From GCA-2705995 sp048267965 (GTDB taxonomy: Bacteria; Bacteroidota; Bacteroidia; Flavobacteriales_G; Salibacteraceae), in NCBI GenBank assembly GCA_048267965.1, contig JBLWWK010000011.1, positions 36,743-100,742 of the forward strand: a DNA stretch of 64,000 bases, written 5' to 3'. Position numbers and translations under genes: made by a program. Under the pieces are notes generated by a model. That model did no database searches and had not been told where the DNA came from. It saw only the letters and a list, made by a program, of their open reading frames with translations. The stretch's first letter is position 1. Each line of letters opens with the position of its first letter. This document shows positions 1-9,326 of this stretch, piece after piece.

Positions 1-2
1 CG

Positions 3-917
3 TTTCAAAAACAGATCGATAAATTCGAAAAACAAGTGCGAGAAGCATTTGAAAACGAAGGCAAAGACAAAGCCAGTTTAAAAACTGAAATTCAACAATT
101 GGTACAGCTTAACCAAAAGCTTAGCGCAGATGCAAAAAATCTTACCAACGCATTAAAGGGCGACACCAAAAAACAAGGAAATTGGGGAGAAATCATTCTT
201 GAACGAATTTTAGAAAGATCTGGGCTTAAAAAAGGCGAAGAATACGCAGCTCAATATTCTACCCAAAATTCTGAAGGGCAAACCATTCGACCAGATGTTT
301 TGGTGAAATTACCAGACGAAAAACACATTATTATCGATAGCAAGGTTTCCCTTACAGCTTATGAGCGTTTTGTTAACTCAGAAGATCTTTCAGAACAAGA
401 AGCCGCTTTAAAAGCGCACACGACTTCTATTCGCAAACATGTAAACGATTTAAGCGGTAAAAATTATCAAACAGGAGAAGGACTCAATACACCCGATTTT
501 GTTCTTCTTTTTATGCCTATTGAATCTGCTTTTAGTTTAGCCGTTCAAAACGATGCCGACTTGTTTAACTTCGCTTGGGAAAAACGCATCGTAATTGTTA
601 GCCCAACCACTTTATTGGCTACTCTTAAAACCATTGCCAGTATTTGGAAACAAGAACGACAAAACCAAAACGTTCAAGAAATTGCTCGACTGGGTGGCGA
701 AATTCACGACAAACTAGTGAGAACAATGGCTGAATTTGAAAAAATTGACGAAGATTTCGGCAAAATGCACGAAAAATATAGAGATGCGAAAAAACGACTC
801 TACTCTGGCAGAGGAAATGTGCTCAACACAGCACTCAAAATGCAAGAGTTAGGCGCTAAAAACAAAAAATCTTTTTCAACTAAACTAATCGATGAAATTG
901 AAGACGCTAACGAATAA
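3..917 (+). CDS. rmuC: RmuC family DNA recombination protein (5' truncated by window edge)
   Basis: The frame is already open at base 3, so the gene starts outside the window and the GTG at 36 is internal. About 304 codons remain. They show the end of a Glu/Lys-rich coiled coil and then the RmuC domain: an NWGE block, PDV, the IIIDSKVSL block (a D-x-K arrangement like that of nuclease-fold proteins) and PIESAF. In E. coli RmuC limits rearrangements between inverted repeats; its biochemistry is not settled. The last 26 bases overlap the next gene in another frame, which suggests translational coupling. The family call is secure; the function in this organism is inferred. Confidence 0.93.
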   Translation, partial: FQKQIDKFEKQVREAFENEGKDKASLKTEIQQLVQLNQKLSADAKNLTNALKGDTKKQGNWGEIILERILERSGLKKGEEYAAQYSTQNSEGQTIRPDVLVKLPDEKHIIIDSKVSLTAYERFVNSEDLSEQEAALKAHTTSIRKHVNDLSGKNYQTGEGLNTPDFVLLFMPIESAFSLAVQNDADLFNFAWEKRIVIVSPTTLLATLKTIASIWKQERQNQNVQEIARLGGEIHDKLVRTMAEFEKIDEDFGKMHEKYRDAKKRLYSGRGNVLNTALKMQELGAKNKKSFSTKLIDEIEDANE

Positions 918-2187
918 AATTTTCTTTCTCTCTCTAGTTGTATTGGCTGTGGTTATCACTTCTTGTGGCACAACGAGTACATTGAGCGAAAAAAACTTAT
1001 CTGAAATATACCGTACCGGAAACAAACAAGTTGAAGTAGATTTTCTTTTGCACCATGCCAAAGACAGCTCTTCTACTCTCCACTTTCAGATAGATGGGAA
1101 AGAACTGTTTAAAGCTCAAAAGGCAGCCAATCAAGACTACTTAATTCAAGTAAAAATTCACTATTTATTGTATCCTTCTTTCGAATCTAAAAACTTGGTA
1201 GATAGTGGTTCTGTTGTAATTCAGGAAATACTTACCGACTACAACGATGATCTTTTCTATGGCAGTTTAGAGGTTCCTACAGAATACGGAAACCGTTACG
1301 TTTTAAAGTTAATCACTACCGATTTATTGAACGAAACATCGAACTTCGATTACATTGTAATAGACAAAACCAACCGTTTTACCAACCAGAATTTTATTGC
1401 AATTGATCCGCTTACCGAAACGCCTATCTTCAGAAATTGGTTTTACAAAAACGAAGAAATTCACCTCAAGTATTCACAACCCGATGTAAACCAACTATCG
1501 GTTCGTTTTTACGATCACGAATTCGATATTGCGCCACCTCCCTTTGCTATCTATAACCACAAACTGTTCGATTATCAATCGAGTAAAGTTTTTCCGCTGC
1601 GTAAAACAAATAGCGATTATTTTGTTTTTAAAGCCGAAGATCGTGGTTTCTATCACATTCAAGCAGACACTTCTGGCAGAAATGGTTTTACCCTTTTTCA
1701 TTACAACGATGGTTTTCCTAAAGTAAATGCGCCCGAAGAAATGGTGAGTGCCCTGCGCTTTATCACCAGTAAAAAAGAGTTTGCCGAACTTACCCAATCA
1801 GAAAACCAAAAGTTAGCTCTCGACCAATTTTGGTTAAAAATAGCAGATGATCCTACACGAGCTAGAGAGTTGATAAAAGCATATTACAACCGTGTTCAAA
1901 ATGCCAACGAGTTTTACTCTTGCCACAAAGAAGGTTGGAAAACAGACCGAGGCATTATTTACGTAGTTTTTGGTCCGCCAGATGTAGTTTATAAATCTTC
2001 AAGCGCAGAAAGCTGGGTGTATGGCGAAGAAAACAACTACCTTTCTATTACACTCAACTTTTTAAAGGTTGACAACCCATTTTCACAAAACGATTACACA
2101 TTAAAAAGAGCACCAATCTATAAAAACCAATGGTATAGAGCCGTTGATAGTTGGAGGCAAGGTAGAGTTACTAGTTTAGATTATTAG
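892..2187 (+). CDS. GWxTD domain lipoprotein
   Basis: 431 aa. The N-terminus has a charged start, a hydrophobic stretch and a lipobox ending VITSC at about residue 25, so this should be an exported lipoprotein. The C-terminal part carries the GWxTD family signature, here GWKTD at residues 348-352, followed by IIYVVFGPPD. The middle is beta-rich and resembles no enzyme I know. GWxTD proteins are common in Bacteroidota and their function is unknown. The ATG lies inside the end of rmuC (26-base overlap) and the TAG stop directly abuts the ATG of rlmB, so the three genes probably share a transcript. The lipobox placement supports this start. Confidence 0.88.
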   Translation: MKLKTLTNKIFFLSLVVLAVVITSCGTTSTLSEKNLSEIYRTGNKQVEVDFLLHHAKDSSSTLHFQIDGKELFKAQKAANQDYLIQVKIHYLLYPSFESKNLVDSGSVVIQEILTDYNDDLFYGSLEVPTEYGNRYVLKLITTDLLNETSNFDYIVIDKTNRFTNQNFIAIDPLTETPIFRNWFYKNEEIHLKYSQPDVNQLSVRFYDHEFDIAPPPFAIYNHKLFDYQSSKVFPLRKTNSDYFVFKAEDRGFYHIQADTSGRNGFTLFHYNDGFPKVNAPEEMVSALRFITSKKEFAELTQSENQKLALDQFWLKIADDPTRARELIKAYYNRVQNANEFYSCHKEGWKTDRGIIYVVFGPPDVVYKSSSAESWVYGEENNYLSITLNFLKVDNPFSQNDYTLKRAPIYKNQWYRAVDSWRQGRVTSLDY

Positions 2188-2940
2188 ATGAAACAAGAGA
2201 AAGATTACGACAATTTAGTTTACGGCATTAGAGCCATTTCAGAAGCGGTTCAAGCAGGTAAAACTTTCGATAAATTATTTGTTCAAAAAGGCCTAAAAGG
2301 TGAATTATGGTTCGAGTTAAGAGACTTACTTAAAGAAAACCAAATCAGCTATTTTGCCGTTCCGATTGAGAAAATAAATCGGTTAACAAGAAAAAACCAC
2401 CAAGGTGTTGCTGGCTTTATTTCACCCATCGAATTTCACGATTTACCCAACCTTGTGCAAGATAGCTTCGAAAGTGGCGAAACTCCCCTCTTTCTAATTT
2501 TAGACGGAGTTACCGATGTACGCAATTTCGGAGCCATTCTTAGAACGGCAGAATGTTCTGGCGTAAATGCGGTTATTTTACCCAACAAAGGAGCCGCAAG
2601 TATTAATGCTGATGCCGTTAAAACATCGGCAGGTTCTATTTTTAACATCCCTATTTGTAAAGAAAATAGTCTTACTCGAGCTATTTCTTTTCTTCAATCG
2701 AGCGGTTTTCAAGTTGTTGGTTGTACCGAAAAAACAGAGCAACCGCTTTACAAAGCAAATTTTACGGTTCCTACCGCCATTGTAATGGGAAACGAAGAAA
2801 CCGGAATTTCTGAAGCCATTTTACAAAAAACCGATCTTAACGTTCAAATTCCGATGTTGGGGGTTACTCAATCACTCAACGTTTCGGTAGCAACAGGTGT
2901 TGCCCTATTCGAATGTGTTCGTCAACGTTTACAATCATGA
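2188..2940 (+). CDS. rlmB: 23S rRNA (guanosine-2'-O-)-methyltransferase, RlmB/TrmH family
   Basis: 250 aa, the usual length. An N-terminal L30e-like substrate-binding domain (about residues 8-80, beginning YGIRAISEAV) is followed by a SPOUT methyltransferase domain. Its three motifs are visible: DVRNFGAILRTAE (motif 1, with the catalytic-type N and R), VMGNEETGIS (motif 2) and IPMLGVTQSLNVSVA (motif 3, the knot that binds SAM). RlmB methylates G2251 in the P loop of 23S rRNA in E. coli; the paralogue TrmH acts on tRNA G18. The N-terminal domain favours RlmB. The gene begins at the base after the upstream stop and its TGA overlaps the next ATG (ATGA). Confidence 0.9.
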   Translation: MKQEKDYDNLVYGIRAISEAVQAGKTFDKLFVQKGLKGELWFELRDLLKENQISYFAVPIEKINRLTRKNHQGVAGFISPIEFHDLPNLVQDSFESGETPLFLILDGVTDVRNFGAILRTAECSGVNAVILPNKGAASINADAVKTSAGSIFNIPICKENSLTRAISFLQSSGFQVVGCTEKTEQPLYKANFTVPTAIVMGNEETGISEAILQKTDLNVQIPMLGVTQSLNVSVATGVALFECVRQRLQS

Positions 2941-5357
2941 AAAAACTTCTATTCCTTTTTGCTTTATCGGTAGGAACCCATCCCCTATTTTCTCAAAGCT
3001 TTTCGCAAGAATTTAGCTGCCAACATAGAAAAAGCCAAAAATCACTTTCAACACAGCAGCTGTACCCGTCAGCTGCCAACGAAAGAAGCGATTCTATCGA
3101 TGTGCTCAATTACGCCATCCATTTAGATATCACCGATTTTCAAAACCAGAAAATTGCAGGCTTTACAGACGTAACCGTTACAGCAGAAGGAAATGAAAGT
3201 TTTTCACAACTTCCGTTAGACCTACTCGAACTACAAGTTGACTCTGTAAAACAAAATCAGCAAGTTGTACCGTTTACCTATAACGATACACTGTTGGTGG
3301 CACAATTAACAGCTACCATGTCTGCAGGAGACACAACAACTGTTCGCGTTTATTATCAAGGTTCTCCACAAGCTGACAACAGCTGGGGTGGATTTTATTT
3401 CACCAACAATTACGCGTTTAATTTAGGAGTTGGTTTCGATGCCAATCCGCATAACTTCGGACGCGTTTGGTATCCTTGTTTCGATAACTTTGTTGAACGA
3501 GCAACTTACGATTTTCACATCGAAACTTCAAATGGTAAAGTGGCCACCTGCAATGGTACTTTACTGAGCGAAAACAGCTTACCCAACGGTAATACTGTTC
3601 GCCACTTCCACCTGAAAGATCCTATTCCTACGTACTTATCTGCCGTAGCGGTGGCCGAGTATTCTACCGTAAATCAGATTCATTCAGGAATTACGGGTAA
3701 TATACCGATTGAGCTACATGCGGTTCCTTCAGATACGCAAAACCTGAAAAATTCATTTGCTCATCTTACCGATGCTATTGCATGTTTCGAAAATTCTTAC
3801 GGTGTGCATCGTTTCGAAAAAGTAGGTTATTCTTTGGTTCCTTTCAATGCAGGAGCCATGGAACATGCTACCAATATTGCGTATCCTATCTATGCTGCAG
3901 ACGGCTCTTTGGCCAATGAAACGTTAATGGCTCATGAGCTAGCGCACCACTGGTGGGGCGATTACGCAACCTGTGAAACGCAAGAAGATATGTGGTTAAA
4001 CGAAGGTTGGGCTTCTTTCTCTGAGCTACTTTTCACAGAACATGTTTATGGCAAAGAAGCTTACCAAAATGCGCTCGAAGAATTGCACGCTGATGTTTTG
4101 CGAACTGCGCATTTAAACGAAGGCGGATTTAGAGCAGTTAGTGGTATTCCGCATGAAATCACATACGGTTCGCACGTTTATAATAAAGGAGCGTTAGTTG
4201 CTCATAACTTGCGCGGCTACCTCGGTGATCAAACGTTTTTTTCATCTATTTCACAGTTTCTAGAGTCGAGAGGCTTTAATTCTATGAACAGCGAACAGTT
4301 TAGAGATTCTCTGAGTGTTTTCAGCGGTGAAGATTTAACTCCTTTTTTTACAGATTGGGTGTTTTCTGGCGGCTGGAACGATTTTGAACTCGACTCATTT
4401 CAGATTATTCCTGTAGGAAACCAATTTGAAATAACTCTTTTTATCGAACAAAAACTCTTTGGAAAAACACAGTTTCATGCAAATGTTCCTTTGGAAGTAG
4501 GGTTCTATCAAAACGATTTTAGTTTCTCTTTAGACACTATATTAACAAATGGTGCTTACACACAAGCAACTGTAATGGTAGATAACGAACCTACTTGGAT
4601 TACCCTTAACCCTACAAAGCAACAGGTTTATGCAAACACAGATTACTTTGAGACCTTAACAGCTGGCAATATTACTGTATCGGGTTATTCTAACATGAGT
4701 GTAGATGTGGTAAATGCGGGTGATTCTTCTTTGTTGCGAATTGAACATCATTACACAACTCCCGACCCTATTAAATTGTGGAGCGAAAAACCATATCGTT
4801 TAGGAGATCATTATTGGGAAGTAGGCGGTATACTACATCCAGATTTTGAAGCTAGCGCTACGCTTTTTTACGATGGTAGAGTCAATACTCTACAGCTCGA
4901 TTCTAGCTTGGTTGCTGCAACTGAAGATTCTCTTTTTTTATTGTATAGAAGGAACGCGAAAGAAGACTGGGTGGAGTATTCTCATTATACGAAAAATGTG
5001 CTTGGTTCTTCTACAAATCAATTTGGTGTTATTGAAATTTCGTCACTTTTAGCAGGACAATATGCCCTGGCTAACATTGACCATTCTGTATTATCCGTGG
5101 GGGAGAATACGAAAAGAGAAAACAGTATTCAGGTTTATCCGAATCCCACCAATGGTACTATTCATTTTGTTGGTGAGAAAGGCTTAAAAGGGAAAATTGA
5201 CGTTTATACCGCCAATGGTCAGTTGGTTCGTACCGTTAATTTAAACGGTAAAATTGTTTCAGTTAATTTGAATAATCAACCTTCTGGAACGTATCACTAC
5301 AAAGCATCGGATCAAAACCAGCTAATTTCATCTGGTAGCTTTATTTACCGTAAATAA
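2937..5357 (+). CDS. Secreted M1 family metallopeptidase with T9SS type A sorting domain
   Basis: 806 aa from the ATG at 2937. That ATG overlaps the rlmB stop as ATGA and is followed at once by a signal peptide (MKKLLFLFALSVG, cleavage probably after FSQ); the ATG at 2913 would add eight residues ahead of it. M1 aminopeptidase fold: zinc motif HELAH at residues 333-337 with the third ligand E356 (in WLNEGW), the exopeptidase motif in the form GAMEH near residue 304, and a Tyr in SHVYNKGALV. The C-terminal 80 or so residues are a T9SS type A domain (VYPNPTNG, then GQLVRTV, PSGTYHY). Expected to be secreted or surface-anchored and to trim N-terminal residues from peptides. A hairpin terminator follows. 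Confidence 0.92.
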   Translation: MKKLLFLFALSVGTHPLFSQSFSQEFSCQHRKSQKSLSTQQLYPSAANERSDSIDVLNYAIHLDITDFQNQKIAGFTDVTVTAEGNESFSQLPLDLLELQVDSVKQNQQVVPFTYNDTLLVAQLTATMSAGDTTTVRVYYQGSPQADNSWGGFYFTNNYAFNLGVGFDANPHNFGRVWYPCFDNFVERATYDFHIETSNGKVATCNGTLLSENSLPNGNTVRHFHLKDPIPTYLSAVAVAEYSTVNQIHSGITGNIPIELHAVPSDTQNLKNSFAHLTDAIACFENSYGVHRFEKVGYSLVPFNAGAMEHATNIAYPIYAADGSLANETLMAHELAHHWWGDYATCETQEDMWLNEGWASFSELLFTEHVYGKEAYQNALEELHADVLRTAHLNEGGFRAVSGIPHEITYGSHVYNKGALVAHNLRGYLGDQTFFSSISQFLESRGFNSMNSEQFRDSLSVFSGEDLTPFFTDWVFSGGWNDFELDSFQIIPVGNQFEITLFIEQKLFGKTQFHANVPLEVGFYQNDFSFSLDTILTNGAYTQATVMVDNEPTWITLNPTKQQVYANTDYFETLTAGNITVSGYSNMSVDVVNAGDSSLLRIEHHYTTPDPIKLWSEKPYRLGDHYWEVGGILHPDFEASATLFYDGRVNTLQLDSSLVAATEDSLFLLYRRNAKEDWVEYSHYTKNVLGSSTNQFGVIEISSLLAGQYALANIDHSVLSVGENTKRENSIQVYPNPTNGTIHFVGEKGLKGKIDVYTANGQLVRTVNLNGKIVSVNLNNQPSGTYHYKASDQNQLISSGSFIYRK

Positions 5358-5382
5358 GCAGTAAAAGTTTAAGATAGCGCAT

Positions 5383-5415
5383 AAAAAAAGCCCCTCTGAA
5401 AAGAAGGGCTTTTTT
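5383..5415. terminator. Bidirectional intrinsic terminator between the M1 peptidase gene and gltA
   Basis: AAAAAAGCCC and AGGGCTTTTTT form a hairpin with A and T tracts on both flanks, in the 85-base gap between two convergent genes. It can serve both strands. Confidence 0.85.
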
Positions 5416-5442
5416 GTATCGAATATCTCTTAATCGATGTGA

Positions 5443-6729
5443 TTAACGATTTTTGATGTCAACATATTCTCTTTGGTTTTCACCTGTATAGATCTGACGT
5501 GGTCTTCCGATTGGCTCGAAATTCTCACGCATTTCTCTCCATTGAGCAATCCAACCTGGTAAACGACCCATTGCGAACATGACTGTAAACATATCCGTTG
5601 GAATACCGATTGCACGGTAAATAATTCCTGAGTAAAAATCTACGTTTGGATATAGCTTCTTATCTACAAAGTACTGGTCTTTTAAGGCAACTTCTTCCAA
5701 TTGTTTAGCAATATCAAGCACTGGGTCTTGAATTCCTAATTTAGAAAGAACGTCATCAGCAGCTTTCTTGATAATACGAGCTCTCGGATCGAAGTTTTTG
5801 TAAACTCTGTGACCAAAGCCCATTAAACGGAATGGATCTTCTTTGTCTTTTGCTTTCTCGATGTATTTCTGAACGTTTCCGCCATCTTTTCTAATCGCTT
5901 CAAGCATTTCGATCACCGCTTGGTTAGCTCCACCGTGAAGTGGTCCCCAAAGTGCGTTAATCCCTGCAGAAATAGAAGCATAAAGACTCGCGTGAGAAGA
6001 ACCAACAATTCTTACTGTAGAGGCTGAACAGTTCTGCTCGTGGTCTGCGTGAAGAATTAATAGTTTATCAAGTGCATCAGCAACAACTGGATCTACCTCA
6101 TATTCTTGAGCAGGAACCGAGAACATCATCTTTAAGAAATTCTCAGTATAGCTCATATTGTTATCAGGATAGTTCACTGGATGACCAATCGCATTCTTAT
6201 AAGCCCAAGCTGCCATGGTAGGTAACTTAGCTAAAATACGAATGATGCTTAAGTTCACTTCTTCACTAGAACGGTTAGGATCTAATGATTCTGGATAGAA
6301 AGCTGTTTGCGAACAAACAAGAGAAGATAATACTCCCATTGGGTGAGCATTGCTTGGAAAACCTTCAAGAATGTGGCGAACATCTTCATGAATCAAAGTA
6401 TGATTCTTGATTTTATGATCAAACCCTTGAAGTTGCTCAGCTGTTGGAAGCTCTCCGAAAACCAATAAATAGGCTACTTCTAAAAATGAAGATTTTTCTG
6501 CTAAATCTTCAATCGAGTAACCACGGTAACGTAGAATTCCTTGTTCACCGTTCAAAAATGTAATTGAACTTTGAGTCGAGCCAGTATTCTTAAAACCTGG
6601 ATCTACAGTAATAGCACCAGTAAGTGCCCTTAATTTACTGATATCAATACCGGTTTCATTTTCGGTTCCAACTATGAGCGGAAGTTCATAAGTTTTTCCG
6701 TTGAATTTGATTTCTGCGTGATCTGACAT
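5443..6729 (-). CDS. gltA: Citrate synthase
   Basis: 428 aa. Condenses acetyl-CoA and oxaloacetate to citrate at the entry of the TCA cycle. The catalytic triad positions are visible: His in LWGPLHGGANQAV, His in GFGHRVYKNFDPRA and Asp in NVDFYSG. The N-terminal beta-rich extension (KFNGKTYELPLIVG) and overall length match the type I hexameric enzymes found in most Gram-negative bacteria, which are often inhibited by NADH; I cannot tell from sequence whether this one is. It lies 107 bases downstream of eno and probably has its own promoter, though I see no convincing TAnnTTTG box there. Confidence 0.97.
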   Translation of the reverse strand: MSDHAEIKFNGKTYELPLIVGTENETGIDISKLRALTGAITVDPGFKNTGSTQSSITFLNGEQGILRYRGYSIEDLAEKSSFLEVAYLLVFGELPTAEQLQGFDHKIKNHTLIHEDVRHILEGFPSNAHPMGVLSSLVCSQTAFYPESLDPNRSSEEVNLSIIRILAKLPTMAAWAYKNAIGHPVNYPDNNMSYTENFLKMMFSVPAQEYEVDPVVADALDKLLILHADHEQNCSASTVRIVGSSHASLYASISAGINALWGPLHGGANQAVIEMLEAIRKDGGNVQKYIEKAKDKEDPFRLMGFGHRVYKNFDPRARIIKKAADDVLSKLGIQDPVLDIAKQLEEVALKDQYFVDKKLYPNVDFYSGIIYRAIGIPTDMFTVMFAMGRLPGWIAQWREMRENFEPIGRPRQIYTGENQREYVDIKNR

Positions 6730-6836
6730 ACGACTATTTATTTATTTAAGTGAACGTTTTAATACTTGTGCCTACAGGCTTTTTCCAAGCGTTGCGAATT
6801 TAGGAAACAGACCTCTATTTTAAAAGTGAAATTGAG

Positions 6837-8123
6837 TTAAACAAACTTGAAATTCTTACCTAAATAAAGAGCGTTGTCGCCTAATTGTTCTTCAATTCTC
6901 AATAATTGATTGTATTTCGCAATTCTGTCTGAACGAGAAGCCGACCCTGTTTTGATTTGACCCGTATTTAAAGCGACTGCTAAATCAGCAATTGTAGTGT
7001 CTTCTGTTTCTCCAGAACGATGACTCATCACAGAGGTATAAGAAGCTCTATGAGCTAACTCTACAGCTTCAATAGTCTCTGTTAACGAACCTATTTGATT
7101 TACTTTAACTAAGATTGAATTGGCTACTTCATCTTGAATACCTTTCGACAAACGCTCTGTATTGGTTACAAATAAATCGTCACCCACTAATTGAACTTTA
7201 TCACCAATGTATTCAGTTAAGGTTTTCCAACCTGCCCAATCATCTTCAGCACAACCGTCTTCGATAGAAACGATAGGGTACTTAGCTGCCCAATCTTTCC
7301 AATATGCAGCCATTTCTGTTGGCGTTAGCTTGTCGCCTGTAGATTTAGCGAAATGATAAACTCCTTCTTCTTCGTTATAAAACTCTGATGAAGCAGCGTC
7401 CATTGCAATGTACATATCTTCTCCCGGACGATATCCTGCACTTTCTATAGCTTGAAGTACATATTTGATAGCATCTTCGTTTGAGCTAATGTTAGGTGCA
7501 AAGCCGCCTTCGTCTCCAACGTTCGTAGATAAACCTTGGCTTTTCAATACTTTCTTTAAATGATGAAAAACTTCCGTTCCCCAACGAAGACCTTCTGAGA
7601 ATGAAGTGGCTCCTACAGGCATCACCATAAATTCTTGAAAGTCGATCTTGTTATCAGCATGTGAACCTCCATTTAAGATGTTCATCATTGGAATAGGCAA
7701 TGTTCTTGCGTTAACACCTCCTATATAACGATAAAGAGGAAGACCATGTAAATCGGCTGCTGCTTTCGCTGCAGCTAAAGAAACCCCCAAAATGGCATTG
7801 GCTCCGATGTTGCTTTTATTAGCAGTTCCATCAATGGCTAACATGGCTTTATCTAACGCAACTTGATCATAGATGGGTAAACCTTGCAACTCTTGGTTTA
7901 GCGTGGTGTTGATATTCTCTACTGCTTTTAAAACACCTTTCCCTAAGAATTTTGCACTATCCCCATCTCGTAACTCAACGGCTTCATGAATACCAGTAGA
8001 GGCTCCAGAAGGAACAGCAGCGGTTCCTACAGCACCATTATCTGTGTAAACATCTACTTCTACAGTAGGATTACCTCTTGAATCTAAAATTTGTCGAGCT
8101 TTTATTTGAGCTATATAAGACAT
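6837..8123 (-). CDS. eno: Enolase (phosphopyruvate hydratase)
   Basis: 428 aa. Interconverts 2-phosphoglycerate and phosphoenolpyruvate. Family hallmarks: ILDSRGNPTVEVDV at the N-terminus, GASTG (mobile loop), NVGDEGGFAPN (general acid-base Glu), SIEDG and VGDDLFVTN (Mg ligands), MSHRSGETED with the adjacent catalytic Lys in ILVKVNQIGS, and GSASRSDR near the end. All active-site blocks are intact. The start lies 19 bases after the carA stop, so the two are probably cotranscribed. Confidence 0.98.
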   Translation of the reverse strand: MSYIAQIKARQILDSRGNPTVEVDVYTDNGAVGTAAVPSGASTGIHEAVELRDGDSAKFLGKGVLKAVENINTTLNQELQGLPIYDQVALDKAMLAIDGTANKSNIGANAILGVSLAAAKAAADLHGLPLYRYIGGVNARTLPIPMMNILNGGSHADNKIDFQEFMVMPVGATSFSEGLRWGTEVFHHLKKVLKSQGLSTNVGDEGGFAPNISSNEDAIKYVLQAIESAGYRPGEDMYIAMDAASSEFYNEEEGVYHFAKSTGDKLTPTEMAAYWKDWAAKYPIVSIEDGCAEDDWAGWKTLTEYIGDKVQLVGDDLFVTNTERLSKGIQDEVANSILVKVNQIGSLTETIEAVELAHRASYTSVMSHRSGETEDTTIADLAVALNTGQIKTGSASRSDRIAKYNQLLRIEEQLGDNALYLGKNFKFV

Positions 8124-8142
8124 GTTATTGTAGTTTAATTTG

Positions 8143-9243
8143 TTACTTGTTCATTAGGTTGATAAAATCATCGAAAAGATAACGTGAATCATTAGGACCT
8201 GCCGAAGATTCTGGATGATATTGTACTGAAAAAACGGGTTTTGATTTAAATGCGATTCCAGCGAGCGAGTGATCGTTCAAATGCTCGTGGGTCATTTCAA
8301 TATCTTCGTTATTTTCTAAAGTATTTCGATCCACAACAAAACCATGATTTTGTGAGGTTATTTCACCTTTTCCGGTCTTTAAATTCATAACCGGATGGTT
8401 AATTCCGCGATGACCATTGTGCATTTTTATGGTTTTTAACCCACCTGCTAAAGCGATAATCTGGTGTCCTAAACATATTCCAAAAACCGGTTTTTTCAGA
8501 TTTATGATGTTCTTAACCGATTCTATAACGTTAGACATAGCAGAAGGATCTCCAGGACCATTGGTAAGCATATACCCATCTGGATTCCAGGCTTCCATTT
8601 CCTCAACGCTGGTGTTCATATTAAACACTTTTAGTTGGCATCCTCTTTCTAAGAGACAACGTAAAATGTTCTCTTTTGCCCCTAAATCCAGCACTGCTAC
8701 CCTTTTTCCCGAATTTTCTTCGCCCAAAAGGTAATTTTCTTTAGTAGTTACTCTTGAAGAGAGTTCAAGTCCTTCCATAGAAGGAACCTCTTTCAACATC
8801 TCTTTAAGTTCCTTTTCATCTAAAATTTCAGAAGAAATAATAGCATTCATAGCGCCTTTATCCCGGATATGACGAACTAACATACGTGTATCCACATCGG
8901 AAATTCCTACCACTTGATGCTCCGTAAAATAGTTCTGAACTGTGCTATTTCCAGCAGCTCTAGAATATACATCCGAAAACTTCTTACAGATGAGTCCTGC
9001 AATTTTTACAGATTTAGACTCTACGTCTTCTTCACAAGTTCCGTAATTCCCAATATGCGCTGTTGCCATAATCAGAAGTTGGCCTAAATAAGAAGGATCT
9101 GTAAAGATCTCTTGGTAGCCAGTCATACCCGTGTTGAAAGCTACTTCTCCGGTGGTGGTACCAATTTTACCAATGGCTTTACCAGTAAAAACTGTTCCAT
9201 CTTCTAAAACAAGCTTGGCTTCTTTCTTAATAGTATACCTCAT
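8143..9243 (-). CDS. carA: Carbamoyl-phosphate synthase small (glutaminase) subunit
   Basis: 366 aa. Hydrolyses glutamine and channels ammonia to CarB for carbamoyl phosphate, used for arginine and pyrimidine synthesis. The N-terminal CPSase domain begins LVLEDGTVFTGKAIG and holds FNTGMTGYQEI. The class I amidotransferase domain has PGDPS, the nucleophile Cys in FGICLGHQ, and the His-Glu pair in VQYHPESSAGP. carB is not in this window, so the two subunits are encoded apart. The gene follows the ribosomal cluster after an intrinsic terminator, so it may depend on readthrough or on a promoter within the 83-base gap. Confidence 0.96.
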   Translation of the reverse strand: MRYTIKKEAKLVLEDGTVFTGKAIGKIGTTTGEVAFNTGMTGYQEIFTDPSYLGQLLIMATAHIGNYGTCEEDVESKSVKIAGLICKKFSDVYSRAAGNSTVQNYFTEHQVVGISDVDTRMLVRHIRDKGAMNAIISSEILDEKELKEMLKEVPSMEGLELSSRVTTKENYLLGEENSGKRVAVLDLGAKENILRCLLERGCQLKVFNMNTSVEEMEAWNPDGYMLTNGPGDPSAMSNVIESVKNIINLKKPVFGICLGHQIIALAGGLKTIKMHNGHRGINHPVMNLKTGKGEITSQNHGFVVDRNTLENNEDIEMTHEHLNDHSLAGIAFKSKPVFSVQYHPESSAGPNDSRYLFDDFINLMNK

Positions 9244-9265
9244 AAAAAACGATTCGTTAGGGCAA

Positions 9266-9302
9266 AAAAAAAGGACAGAGCAAAAATACTCTATCCTTTT
9301 TA
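9266..9302 (-). terminator. Intrinsic terminator at the end of the ribosomal protein cluster
   Basis: On the minus strand AAAAAGGA-TAGAG and CTCTG-TCCTTTTT form a stem with one mismatch, followed by a long T tract. It lies directly after rplQ and before carA. Confidence 0.7.
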
Positions 9303-9326
9303 ATCCTTAATATCTAAAGTCAAATC

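Noticed and set aside
6730..6836. Promoter for gltA
   Set aside because: A TTG followed by TATTAAAAC is present on the minus strand, but it lacks the TTTG end of the -7 box, so it is not listed.
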